A stretch of DNA of 64,000 bases from Trichomonas vaginalis G3 (lineage: Eukaryota; Parabasalia; Trichomonadida; Trichomonadidae). Below are positions 54,413 to 64,000 of the stretch, piece by piece. The position numbers were made by a program, and so were the translations under genes. The DNA lies in assembly GCF_026262505.1 (NCBI RefSeq), contig NC_067203.1:11346001-11410000 (forward strand), written 5' to 3'. The notes beneath the pieces are model-generated. The model saw only the letters and a program-made list of their open reading frames with translations, had not been told where the DNA came from and did no database searches. Position 1 is the stretch's first letter. Every line of letters begins with the position of its first letter.

Positions 54413-56112
54413 CTTCCTCTCTTCATCAAGATGCTTCCTCACTCCATCATGCATCCATCATGCAGCTTCCTCTCTTCATCAAGGTGCTTCCTCTCTTGAT
54501 CAAGATGCTTCCTCTCTTCATCAAGATGCTTCCTCTCTTCATCAAGATGCTTTCTCTCTTCAACAAAGTGATTCCTCTCTTCTTCAAAGTACTTCCTCTC
54601 TTCATCAAGATGCTTCCTCACTCCATCATGCAGCTTCCTCTCTTGATCATGCAGCTTCCTCTCTAAATCAAAGTGCTTCCTCTCTTCTTCAAAGTACTTC
54701 CTCTCTTGATCAAGATGCTTCCTCACTCCATCATGCAGCTTCCTCTCTTCTTCAAAGTGCTTCCTCTCTTGATCAAGGTGCTTCCTCTCTTCATCAAGAT
54801 GCTTCCTCTCTTCAACAAAGTACTTCCTCTCTTGATCAAGGTGCTTCCTCTCTTCATCAAGATGCTTCCTCTCTTCATCAAGATGCTTCCTCTCTTCAAC
54901 AAAGTGATTCCTCTCTTCTTCAAAGTACTTCCTCTCTTGATCAAGATGCTTCCTCACTCCATCATGCAGCTTCCTCTCTTCATCATGCAGCTTCCTCACT
55001 ACATCATGCAGCTTCCTCTCTAAATCAAAGTGCTTCCTCTCTTCAACAAAGTGCTTCCTCTCTTCTTCAAAGTACTTCCTCTCTTGATCAAGGTGCTTCC
55101 TCTCTTGATCAAGGTGCTTCCTCTCTTCTTCAAAGTACTTCCTCTCTTGATCAAGATGCTTCCTCTCTTCAACAAAGTACTTCCTCTCTTGATCAAGATG
55201 CTTCCTCTCTTCAACAAAGTGCTTCCTCTCTTCTTCAAAGTACTTCCTCTCTTGATCAAGATGCTTCCTCACTCCATCATGCAGCTTCCTCTCTTCTTCA
55301 AAGTGCTTCCTCTCTTGATCAAGGTGCTTCCTCTCTTCATCAAGATGCTTCCTCTCTTCAACAAAGTACTTCCTCTCTTGATCAAGGTGCTTCCTCTCTT
55401 CATCAAGATGCTTCCTCTCTTCATCAAGATGCTTCCTCTCTTCAACAAAGTGATTCCTCTCTTCTTCAAAGTACTTCCTCTCTTGATCAAGATGCTTCCT
55501 CACTCCATCATGCAGCTTCCTCTCTTCATCATGCAGCTTCCTCACTACATCATGCAGCTTCCTCTCTAAATCAAAGTGCTTCCTCTCTTCAACAAGTGCT
55601 TCCTCTCTTCTTCAAAGTACTTCCTCTCTTGATCAAGTGCTTCCTCTCTTGATCAAGTGCTTCCTCTCTTCTTCAAAGTTCCTCTCTTGATCAAGATGCT
55701 TCCTCTCTTCAACAAAGTACTTCCTCTCTTGATCAAGATGCTTCCTCTCTTGATCAAGTGCTTCCTCTCTTCTTCAAAGTACTTCCTCTCTTGATCAAGA
55801 TGCTTCCTCTCTTCAACAAAGTGCTTCCTCTCTTCATCATGCAGCTTCCTCTCTTCAACAAAGTGCTTCCTCTCTTCTTCAAAGTACTTCCTCTCTTGAT
55901 CAAGATGCTTCCTCTCTTCATCATGCAGCTTCCTCTCTTCTTCAAAGTGCTTCCTCTCTTCAACAAAGTGCTTCCTCTTCATCATGCAGCTTCCTCACTA
56001 CATCATGCAGCTTCCTCTCTAAATCAAAGTGCTTCCTCTCTTCTTCAAAGTACTTCCTCTCTTGATCAAGGTGCTTCCTCTCTTCATCAAGATGCTTCCT
56101 CACTCCATTATC
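54413..56112 (-). repeat. 21-bp minisatellite of unit F
   Basis: About 80 copies; its first half is nearly identical to the start of unit E's and unit G's arrays, and several one-base losses occur at 55590-55760. Confidence 0.9.
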
Positions 56113-56167
56113 AGCTGCTTCTTTTCTTCATCAATTCCTCTTCACCCTGGAGCTCCTCAGCTTTATA

Positions 56168-57691
56168 TCATTTTAATTGGATTTTTTGAAATCCACCTGC
56201 AGTAGGATAAAGGAGATGTAACTCACGACTAAGAACCTGGCCATATGCTCCATTCCAGGCCAAACAGATTGCATAGCCACAAACAGATTGAAATACCAAT
56301 CCTGTTGCTGCATGGGGCGTCCATATTCCATTTGGAAGACTTGCATCATCACATTTGGATCTGTAAGGACTTTGTCGTTGACAAAATTGGGCCTTGCAGG
56401 AGGAACTCCATTTGCTACAATGTATCTGGAAGCAAGAGGTTTGTTCATATCCAATGGATAGATTCCTGTTGCTTTAAAAGCATTTTCGATGTTTGTAGCT
56501 GTGCAAGACACACTACATGCATCAAGGAAGCTGCGAACCATGATATAGCGCAGTTCTCTGGCGTTCCATACATAATTGATCACCATATGCCCTTGCTGAT
56601 CGTACCGGATAGTCGCCATATCAAACAACTTCTTGAATTGGGCCTTCAAGGGAGAAAAAATCCCAACATCAAGAGGTTGTAAGATATGAGATGTATGGCC
56701 TGGGAGAACAAGAAGCTCGATATTGAAGGCGCTCAAGAGGCGAACGGCCAAGAAAGAGAGCCTGGATGGATGACCATCTACAATTAGGAGAAAAGGTACC
56801 TGGGCATCAAACACATTCATTTGAGACCTTTTCTCCTGTACTTTGCAGATGAACATGATACAGTATACCATAAAAAGGTATTTGTTCATCCATCCACTCT
56901 CGGAGCGAACAAAAAAGGCGTCCAGATCTTCCAATTCCGCATCAAGGGTCTTCTTTTGTGGAAGTATCACCATTGGCTTCATAGTTGTACCATCTGCAAA
57001 GATGGTACAGACCCCTGTAAGATGTGGAAGCTGAGACTTTTCAGCGCGAACTGGGCGATTCCGGCCAGCAGTAAGAACTTTATAGCGACGTTTGGAATAG
57101 AGCATTGTCTCGTCCATATTCGCAATAAACTTCTTCCTGCGGGCAAAGTATCTATGCTTGGAGAGGAAAAATTGGCGAATATGGTTTGCGTCACAGGTAG
57201 AGCGTCGGAGCATATCAATAGTTTGACAATCTTGTGGCGATATGATTAAGCCAGCCACGGGATGGCGATGGGCAGTAATCATCGAGCTTCGCTAGAAGAT
57301 GCGGGCATCTTGCAGCGATTAGTACCCGCGCCGCAAATTTTAATCTCCTATTTTGTAATTCCGTACAGACAGCAATGGCCATTGATGTTGTAATACAGTT
57401 CAAGTCGTCTGCCATCTCTTGAACAAGTTTTTTGAACTGCATTTCATCTGGTAGTGACAAAAGGGTCATACCACCCCCTGACTGACCTTTTGTCCATGAA
57501 CGACAAGTAGCAGTGCGCATGATTGCGCGTGCTACTGTCGTCTTTGAAATTGAGTAAACATTCCGTATTTGTTGATAAGACTCGCCATTTACTCTTCGAT
57601 AGAGTAAATCGAGTTGCATCTGGGTCAATAGCCCAAGATTTTTATAGTTTTCTAATTCTGCAAACTCGGGAATTCGTGTTCTTGGTTGCAT
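56168..57691 (-). pseudogene. Transposase of unit F, broken by two deletions
   Basis: A deletion of about 19 bases near 57222 and a two-base loss near 56261 (shared with unit D). The catalytic core between them is open. Confidence 0.9.
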
Positions 57692-57921
57692 TTTTTTAAA
57701 CGGGAACTTCACAAATTTGGTTCATGGCCATAAAAACTCATTCAATTTTTCTGAGATTTTTTTTTCGTCACTCACTCAAAACGCAGAGGACCATTCTTCT
57801 CAAAATTGAATTATTTTTTCAAATATTGAGTGAGTAAAATGGGCACGTTGTGTAAATTGATTCAAAATTTTTATTGGTACACGACCTTTGAAATTGGTCT
57901 CGGGCTATTCAACCTACGGTA

Positions 57922-58088
57922 TAAGAATCGTTATGAAGAAAAATTGAGAACTTATGATTTTTATTTAAGAAAATGATTAAATAATATATAAATAACCATA
58001 TAAACAACATTTTAGATTCCTCTGAAAAGGGTATCTCAAATTGGTCTATGACCAATTGAATGGTTTGCCGGTTATTCAAGGTACGGTA
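57922..58088 (-). repeat. Terminal block between units F and G
   Basis: A 167-bp block. Confidence 0.9.
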
Positions 58089-58184
58089 TGAGTGCTAAAT
58101 ATTATTACTTACTAAATGATTTTAAAAAGAAAAAACATGTTTTTACTTTGTACGTTAACATACGTTAATATCACTTCGGCTATG

Positions 58185-58331
58185 GATAGAGGCCAACAGC
58201 GCCTTATTAATGAGAAAAACATTAGCCTCTTATCAATGAGATGGAAGTGTATTCGTGGATTACAATTGTGAATTCAGATACACTTCCATCTCAAAAAATG
58301 CAATCAAATTTGTATTGAATTGCATTTTTTG
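58185..58331 (-). repeat. Hairpin chain of unit G
   Basis: Three inverted repeats as in the other units. Confidence 0.85.
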
Positions 58332-58361
58332 AATACATGCTATTGGCAGTTGGGTTTTTAG

Positions 58362-59006
58362 TGCATTTATATTATATTGGTACTAAGGCTTTTGGAAAAT
58401 TTACAAAATAAATTTAATATTTTGTAAATGTTATCGGTTCTTACGCTTTTGGAAGGAGGGATGGTATTTTTGGAGCATTTATATTACATTGGTACTAAGG
58501 CTTTTGGAAAATTTACAAAATAAATTTAATATTTTGTAAATGTTATCGGTTCTTACGCTTTTGGAAGAAGGGATGGTATTTTTGGAGCATTTATATTACA
58601 TTGGTACTAAGGCTTTTGGAAAATTTACAAAATAAATTTAATATTTTGTAAATGTTATCGGTTCTTACGCTTTTGGAAGAAGGGATGGTATTTTTGGAGC
58701 ATTTATATTACATTGGTACTAAGGCTTTTGGAAAATTTACAAAATAAATTTAATATTTTGTAAATGTTATCGGTTCTTACGCTTTTGGAAGGAGGGATGG
58801 TATTTTTGGAGCATTTATATTACATTGGTACTAAGGCTTTTGGAAAATTTACAAAATAAATTTAATATTTTGTAAATGTTATCGGTTCTTACGCTTTTGG
58901 AAGGAGGGATGGTATTTTTGGAGCATTTATATTACATTGGTACTAAGGCTTTTGGAAAATTTACAAAATAAATTTAATATTTTGTAAATGTTATCGGTTC
59001 TTACGC
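58362..59006 (-). repeat. 112-bp satellite of unit G, about six copies
   Basis: Five full copies and one partial. Confidence 0.9.
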
Positions 59007-60704
59007 TTCCTCTCTTCATCAAGATGCTTCCTCACTCCATCATGCATCCATCATGCAGCTTCCTCTCTTCATCAAGGTGCTTCCTCTCTTGATCAAGATG
59101 CTTCCTCTCTTGATCAAGATGCTTCCTCTCTTCATCAAGATGCTTTCTCTCTTCAACAAAGTGATTCCTCTCTTCTTCAAAGTACTTCCTCTCTTCATCA
59201 AGATGCTTCCTCACTCCATCATGCAGCTTCCTCTCTTGATCATGCAGCTTCCTCTCTAAATCAAAGTGCTTCCTCTCTTCTTCAAAGTACTTCCTCTCTT
59301 GATCAAGATGCTTCCTCACTCCATCATGCAGCTTCCTCTCTTCTTCAAAGTGCTTCCTCTCTTGATCAAGGTGCTTCCTCTCTTCATCAAGATGCTTCCT
59401 CTCTTCAACAAAGTACTTCCTCTCTTGATCAAGGTGCTTCCTCTCTTCATCAAGATGCTTCCTCTCTTCATCAAGATGCTTCCTCTCTTCAACAAAGTGA
59501 TTCCTCTCTTCTTCAAAGTACTTCCTCTCTTGATCAAGATGCTTCCTCACTCCATCATGCAGCTTCCTCTCTTCATCATGCAGCTTCCTCACTACATCAT
59601 GCAGCTTCCTCTCTAAATCAAAGTGCTTCCTCTCTTCAACAAAGTGCTTCCTCTCTTCTTCAAAGTACTTCCTCTCTTGATCAAGGTGCTTCCTCTCTTG
59701 ATCAAGGTGCTTCCTCTCTTCTTCAAAGTACTTCCTCTCTTGATCAAGATGCTTCCTCTCTTCAACAAAGTACTTCCTCTCTTGATCAAGATGCTTCCTC
59801 TCTTCAACAAAGTGCTTCCTCTCTTCTTCAAAACTTCCTCTCTTGATCAAGATGCTTCCTCACTCCATCATGCAGCTCCTCTCTTCTTCAAAAGTGCTTC
59901 CTCTTATCAGGTGCTTCCTCTCTTCATCAAGATGCTTCCTCTCTTCAACAAGTACTTCCTCTCTTGATCAAGGTGCTTCCTCTCTTCATCAAGATGCTTC
60001 CTCTCTTCATCAAGATGCTTCCTCTCTTCAACAAAGTGATTCCTCTCTTCTTCAAAGTACTTCCTCTCTTGATCAAGATGCTTCCTCACTCCATCATGCA
60101 GCTTCCTCTCTTCATCATGCAGCTTCCTCACTACAATGCAGCTTCCTCTCTAAATCAAAGTGCTTCCTCTCTTCAACAAAGTGCTTCCTCTCTTCTTCAA
60201 AGTACTTCCTCTCTTGATCAAGGTGCTTCCTCTCTTGATCAAGGTGCTTCCTCTCTTCTTCAAAGTACTTCCTCTCTTGATCAAGATGCTTCCTCTCTTC
60301 AACAAAGTACTTCCTCTCTTGATCAAGATGCTTCCTCTCTTGATCAAGGTGCTTCCTCTCTTCTTCAAAGTACTTCCTCTCTTGATCAAGATGCTTCCTC
60401 TCTTCAACAAAGTGCTTCCCTCTTCATCATGCAGCTTCCTCTCTTCAACAAAGTGCTTCCTCTCTTCTTCAAAGTACTTCCTCTCTTGATCAAGATGCTT
60501 CCTCTCTTCATCATGCAGCTTCCTCTCTTCTTCAAAGTGCTTCCTCTCTTCAACAAAGTGCTTCCTATCTTCATCATGCAGCTTCCTCACTACATCATGC
60601 AGCTTCCTCTCTAAATCAAAGTGCTCCTCTCTTCTTCAAAGTACTTCCTCTCTTGATCAAGTGCTTCCTCTCTTCATCAAGATGCTTCCTCACTCCATTA
60701 TTCA
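59007..60704 (-). repeat. 21-bp minisatellite of unit G
   Basis: About 80 copies; a damaged patch with several small deletions lies at 59830-59950. Confidence 0.9.
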
Positions 60705-60753
60705 GCTGCTTCTTTTCTTCATCAATTCCTCTTCACCCTGGAGCTCCTCAGCT

Positions 60754-62301
60754 TTATATCATTTTAATTGGATTTTTTGAAATCCACCTGCAGTAGGATA
60801 GGAGATGTAACTCACGACTAAGAACCTGGCCATATGCTCCATTCCAGGCCAACACAGATTGCATAGCCACAAACAGATTGAAATACCAATCCTGTTGCTG
60901 CATGGGGCGTCCATATTCCATTTGGAAGACTTGCATCATCACATTTGGATCTGTAAGGACTTTGTCGTTGACAAAATTGGGCCTTGCAGGAGGAACTCCA
61001 TTTGCTACAATGTATCTGGAAGCAAGAGGTTTGTTCATATCCATTGGATAGATTCCTGTTGTTTTAAAAGCATTTTCGATGTTTGTAGCTGTGCAAGACA
61101 CACTACATGCATCAAGGAAGCTGCGAACCATGATATAGCGCAGTTCTCTGGCGTTCCATACATAATTGATCACCATATGCCCTTGCTGATCGTACCGGAT
61201 AGTCGCCATATCAAACAACTTCTTGAATTGGGCCTTCAAGGGAGAAAAAATCCCAACATCAAGAGGTTGTAAGATATGAGATGTATGGCCTGGGAGAACA
61301 AGAAGCTCGATATTGAAGGCGCTCAAGAGGCGAACGGCCAAGAAAGAGAGCCTGGATGGATGACCATCTACAATTAGGAGAAAAGGTACCTGGGCATCAA
61401 ACACATTCATTTGAGACCTTTTCTCCTGTACTTTGCAGATGAACATGATACAGTATACCATAAAAAGGTATTTGTTCATCCATCCACTCTCGGAGCGAAC
61501 AAAAAAGGCGTCCAGATCTTCCAATTCCGCATCAAGGGTCTTCTTTTGTGGAAGTATCACCATTGGCTTCATAGTTGTACCATCTGCAAAGATGGTACAG
61601 ACCCCTGTAAGATGTGGAAGCTGAGACTTTTCAGCGCGAACTGGGCGATTCCGGCCAGCAGTAAGAACTTTATAGCGACGTTTGGAATAGAGCATTGTCT
61701 CGTCCATATTCGCAATAAACTTCTTCCTGCGGGCAAAGTATCTATGCTTGGAGAGGAAAAATTGGCGAATATGGTTTGCGTCACAGGTAGAGCGTCGGAG
61801 CATATCAATAGGTTGGGAGCTCACAATCCGAATTGACAATCTTGTGGCGATATGATTAAGCCAGCCACGGGATGGCGATGGGCAGTAATCATCGAGCTTC
61901 GCTAGAAGATGCGGGCATCTTGCAGCGATTAGTACCCGCGCCGCAAATTTTAATCTCCTATTTTGTAATTCCGTACAGACAGCAATGGCCATTGATGTTG
62001 TAATACAGTTCAAGTCGTCTGCCATCTCTTGAACAAGTTTTTTGAACTGCATTTCATCTGGTAGTGACAAAAGGGTCATACCACCCCCTGACTGACCTTT
62101 TGTCCATGAACGACAAGTAGCAGTGCGCATGATTGCGCGTGCTACTGTCGTCTTTGAAATTGAGTAAACATTCCGTATTTGTTGATAAGACTCGCCATTT
62201 ACTCTTCGATAGAGTAAATCGAGTTGCATCTGGGTCAATAGCCCAAGATTTTTATAGTTTTCTAATTCTGCAAACTCGGGAATTCGTGTTCTTGGTTGCA
62301 T
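60754..62301 (-). CDS. Pogo/Tigger-like DDE transposase, intact (unit G)
   Basis: 515 residues from ATG 62301. It has the same two DNA-binding regions and DDD catalytic domain as unit A (MDET, VDGHPSR and QPLDVGIFSPLK motifs all present). Point differences from A include QPIDM for QTIDM and MDMNKP for LDMNKP. A two-base loss near 60800 changes only the last residues (LLSYCRWISKNPIKMI) after the conserved domain. With unit A it is one of two full-length frames here, and it could supply enzyme to the broken units. Confidence 0.92.
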   Translation of the reverse strand: MQPRTRIPEFAELENYKNLGLLTQMQLDLLYRRVNGESYQQIRNVYSISKTTVARAIMRTATCRSWTKGQSGGGMTLLSLPDEMQFKKLVQEMADDLNCITTSMAIAVCTELQNRRLKFAARVLIAARCPHLLAKLDDYCPSPSRGWLNHIATRLSIRIVSSQPIDMLRRSTCDANHIRQFFLSKHRYFARRKKFIANMDETMLYSKRRYKVLTAGRNRPVRAEKSQLPHLTGVCTIFADGTTMKPMVILPQKKTLDAELEDLDAFFVRSESGWMNKYLFMVYCIMFICKVQEKRSQMNVFDAQVPFLLIVDGHPSRLSFLAVRLLSAFNIELLVLPGHTSHILQPLDVGIFSPLKAQFKKLFDMATIRYDQQGHMVINYVWNARELRYIMVRSFLDACSVSCTATNIENAFKTTGIYPMDMNKPLASRYIVANGVPPARPNFVNDKVLTDPNVMMQVFQMEYGRPMQQQDWYFNLFVAMQSVLAWNGAYGQVLSRELHLLSYCRWISKNPIKMI

Positions 62302-62532
62302 TTTTTTAAACGGGAACTTCACAAATTTGGTTCATGGCCATAAAAACTCATTCAATTTTTCTGAGATTTTTTTTTCGTCACTCACTCAAAACGCAGAGGA
62401 CCATTCTTCTCAAAATTGAATTATTTTTTCAAATATTGAGTGAGTAAAATGGGCACGTTGTGTAAATTGATTCAAAATTTTTTATTGGTACACGACCTTT
62501 GAAATTGGTCTCGGGCTATTCAACCTACGGTA

Positions 62533-64000
62533 TAAACTATTGAAAATTTGAATTAAACTTCTAATTTGGAAAAAAGAAATTTGGAAAGAAGAAAATTCAA
62601 AAATCGAGATTTAGACTCAGCATTAAATGGAGAACAAAATGTTTCTTCATATGAAGGAAAAAAATTTTCTTGTGAAGAAATAGAGTTTTTAAAATTTTAT
62701 TGTATGTAATAAAATAAACAAATATTAAAATTATTTTTTGATAACAAGAAAATTCCCAATAGAAAATATTTGAGAGAAAGAAAAAAAGAAAATTGAAAAA
62801 TATTACTCTCCTTTATATTTCATGAGATTTTAAATTTATTCTCATAAAATTGACAATTTTATACGTTTAGATGAAAATAAGTGATTTTGGTTGAAATAGA
62901 AATTATTATTTGCTTACAGCTATCAAATAGATTTTTGCTATTTTGATTAAAATTTGTTAATCAAATTAATAAATTTTTTCTAAATATCTTAAATATCTGG
63001 ATCACTCACATATACAATGAATTGAACGATAAAAATAATACAAACTCAACTAAGTTTCCTGTCTTTCAACTAAAAAAATTATGCAAATTAAATTAAATTG
63101 TTTATTCAAATATAAAACAAAGATGAAGTAATTACAGTTATCATAAACTTTATGAATAACTCTGTAATTGGTTCAGATTTTCGTAAAAATATTTTTATTA
63201 ATATCGATAAGAATACGTTTACCTACTATCACAACATATCGATAAACAAGAGTAGAGTGATTTTTATCATCGAAACTTTTTAAAAGCTGTAAGCTGGAAG
63301 GAAAAATCTTGTTTTTTCTGAGTTAGTTGTAGAACTATTGATGCACGAGTTATCATTGTGATGTAGAAGGATGTCAATGTACTGACTGAAGGATATGAAG
63401 TGAATTGAATTTCATTGCATTTCAATTTGATCAAAATTTGTTGAAATGATATGAATGTGTCAACATCTGTATCACTCTCTTTCACTCCTTCCCTATTCTT
63501 TCGAGAACGAAGCTAGCTCAGCTTTCGCTAAGCGAATTGACACTTTTGATGCCCTAAACGTACATGCTCTCAAATTTATCGAAAAAAATTATACCACCTA
63601 AACTAGTATATTCTTATTTTAAATATGATATTATCCTTAGAATCCACACTAGAATATATTTAAATCAACTTTTAAAAAAGTTCGAATCCTGCGCGTCTCA
63701 CTTTTTAAATTTTCGAAAAGGAAAATTATATTCTCCTAAAATGAAAATAATTTTCCGAATTGACATCCTTATAATAGTATCAATTAAAATTGTACTAATA
63801 GCATTATATAATTATTTCAGACAATTTTTGTGAAATTCAGAAGTTTCTGATGTTTTCTCTCAATTTATTCCGTTTTTACATTCGTTTTGATTTTTTAAGA
63901 AAATAAAAGTTATTAATATACTGTAAGTATTTCCTAATTGTTCACTTGACTAACACTGTAAAATTTTCTTATAGTTTTTCAAAGATTTATGGAACTTCTA
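62533..64000. other. AT-rich right flank without a convincing gene
   Basis: Unique sequence beyond the cluster. Open frames at 63267-63485 (minus) and 63564-63833 (plus) have no domain, no initiator and low-complexity composition. A GC-richer spot near 63505-63560 (GAAGCTAGCTCAGC and GCTTTCGCTAAGCG) is unexplained. Confidence 0.5.

Larger units (their letters stand above)
53497..57921 (-). mobile_element. Unit F: tandem pogo-like transposon
   Basis: 4.4 kb. Shares transposase and junction variants with unit D. Confidence 0.9.
27277..62532. mobile_element. 35-kb cluster of seven pogo/Tigger-like transposon units
   Basis: Unit A (plus) is followed by units B, C, D, E, F and G (all minus, head-to-tail). 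Every unit has the same parts in transposase orientation: TACCGTAGG end, transposase, 21-bp minisatellite, 112-bp satellite, hairpin chain. A 167-bp terminal block lies between neighbours. Unique flanks are seen at 27276 and 62533, both at TA dinucleotides as expected for Tc1/mariner-superfamily insertion. Confidence 0.9.
58089..62532 (-). mobile_element. Unit G: outermost tandem unit, intact transposase, no outer terminal block
   Basis: 4.4 kb. At 62532 it ends at the inner-type tip (complement TACCGTAGGTTGAATAGCCC) followed by TA and unique flank. The 167-bp block that precedes this tip in the other units is absent. Confidence 0.9.

Noticed and set aside
63267-63833. Two small frames in the right flank
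   Set aside because: No similarity, no initiator, AT-driven composition.

Overview
The window looks like nuclear DNA of a parabasalid (trichomonad) protist, Trichomonas- or Tritrichomonas-like. The host genes are intron-less and AT-rich. Several start codons lie 3-30 bases downstream of a TCA(C/T)(T/A)(T/A)-type initiator, the trichomonad core promoter. The gene families are typical trichomonad ones: a BspA-like leucine-rich-repeat surface protein, an ankyrin-repeat protein with a helical N-terminus, a BTB-like/discoidin-like protein, a Pmp-like beta-helix protein, a rhomboid protease and a nucleoside phosphorylase. Which species it is cannot be settled from the window.

Region 1 (1-22.6 kb) is a single-copy gene region. 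In order it holds: an HMG-box-repeat protein with an inverted broken copy of its own 3' end beside it; a long coiled-coil protein with a C-terminal CxxC that may be axonemal; a nucleoside (uridine-type) phosphorylase; a rhomboid protease; a BspA-like gene with one in-frame stop before its membrane anchor; a secreted protein of unknown function; a BTB-like/F5-8C-like gene with one in-frame stop; a GRP170/Hsp110-like ER chaperone; an acidic protein of unknown function; tRNA-Leu(AAG); an ankyrin gene with one late frameshift; and a Pmp-like beta-helix protein. Most are on the minus strand.

Region 2 (22.6-27.3 kb) is accessory. It has a chain of five hairpins, a GC-rich tandem duplication, a GC-rich island, a 113-bp tandem repeat, a 949-bp Mutator-like element (9-bp target duplication, no transposase, carrying a coding fragment), and one small gene.

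Region 3 (27.277-62.532 kb) is a 35-kb cluster of seven units of one Tc1/mariner-superfamily (pogo/Tigger-like) transposon. Each unit, in transposase orientation, has a 167-bp terminal block, a second TACCGTA end, a DDD transposase, a 21-bp minisatellite, a 112-bp satellite and a chain of three hairpins. Unit A is on the plus strand. Units B-G are on the minus strand, in head-to-tail tandem. A and B face each other across a shared 167-bp block. Only A and G keep a full-length transposase frame. B is split by a 1.96-kb element with its own terminal inverted repeats, a small unknown ORF and three 250-bp repeats of four long hairpins each. Shared marks show that the array repeats as dimers (C like E, D like F). 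The rest (62.5-64.0 kb) is AT-rich with no convincing gene.

The most unusual signal is that chains of near-perfect 27-63-bp hairpins occur in three unrelated repeat-rich or mobile contexts here. In the transposon they sit beside satellites whose 112-bp unit is itself built round a palindrome.
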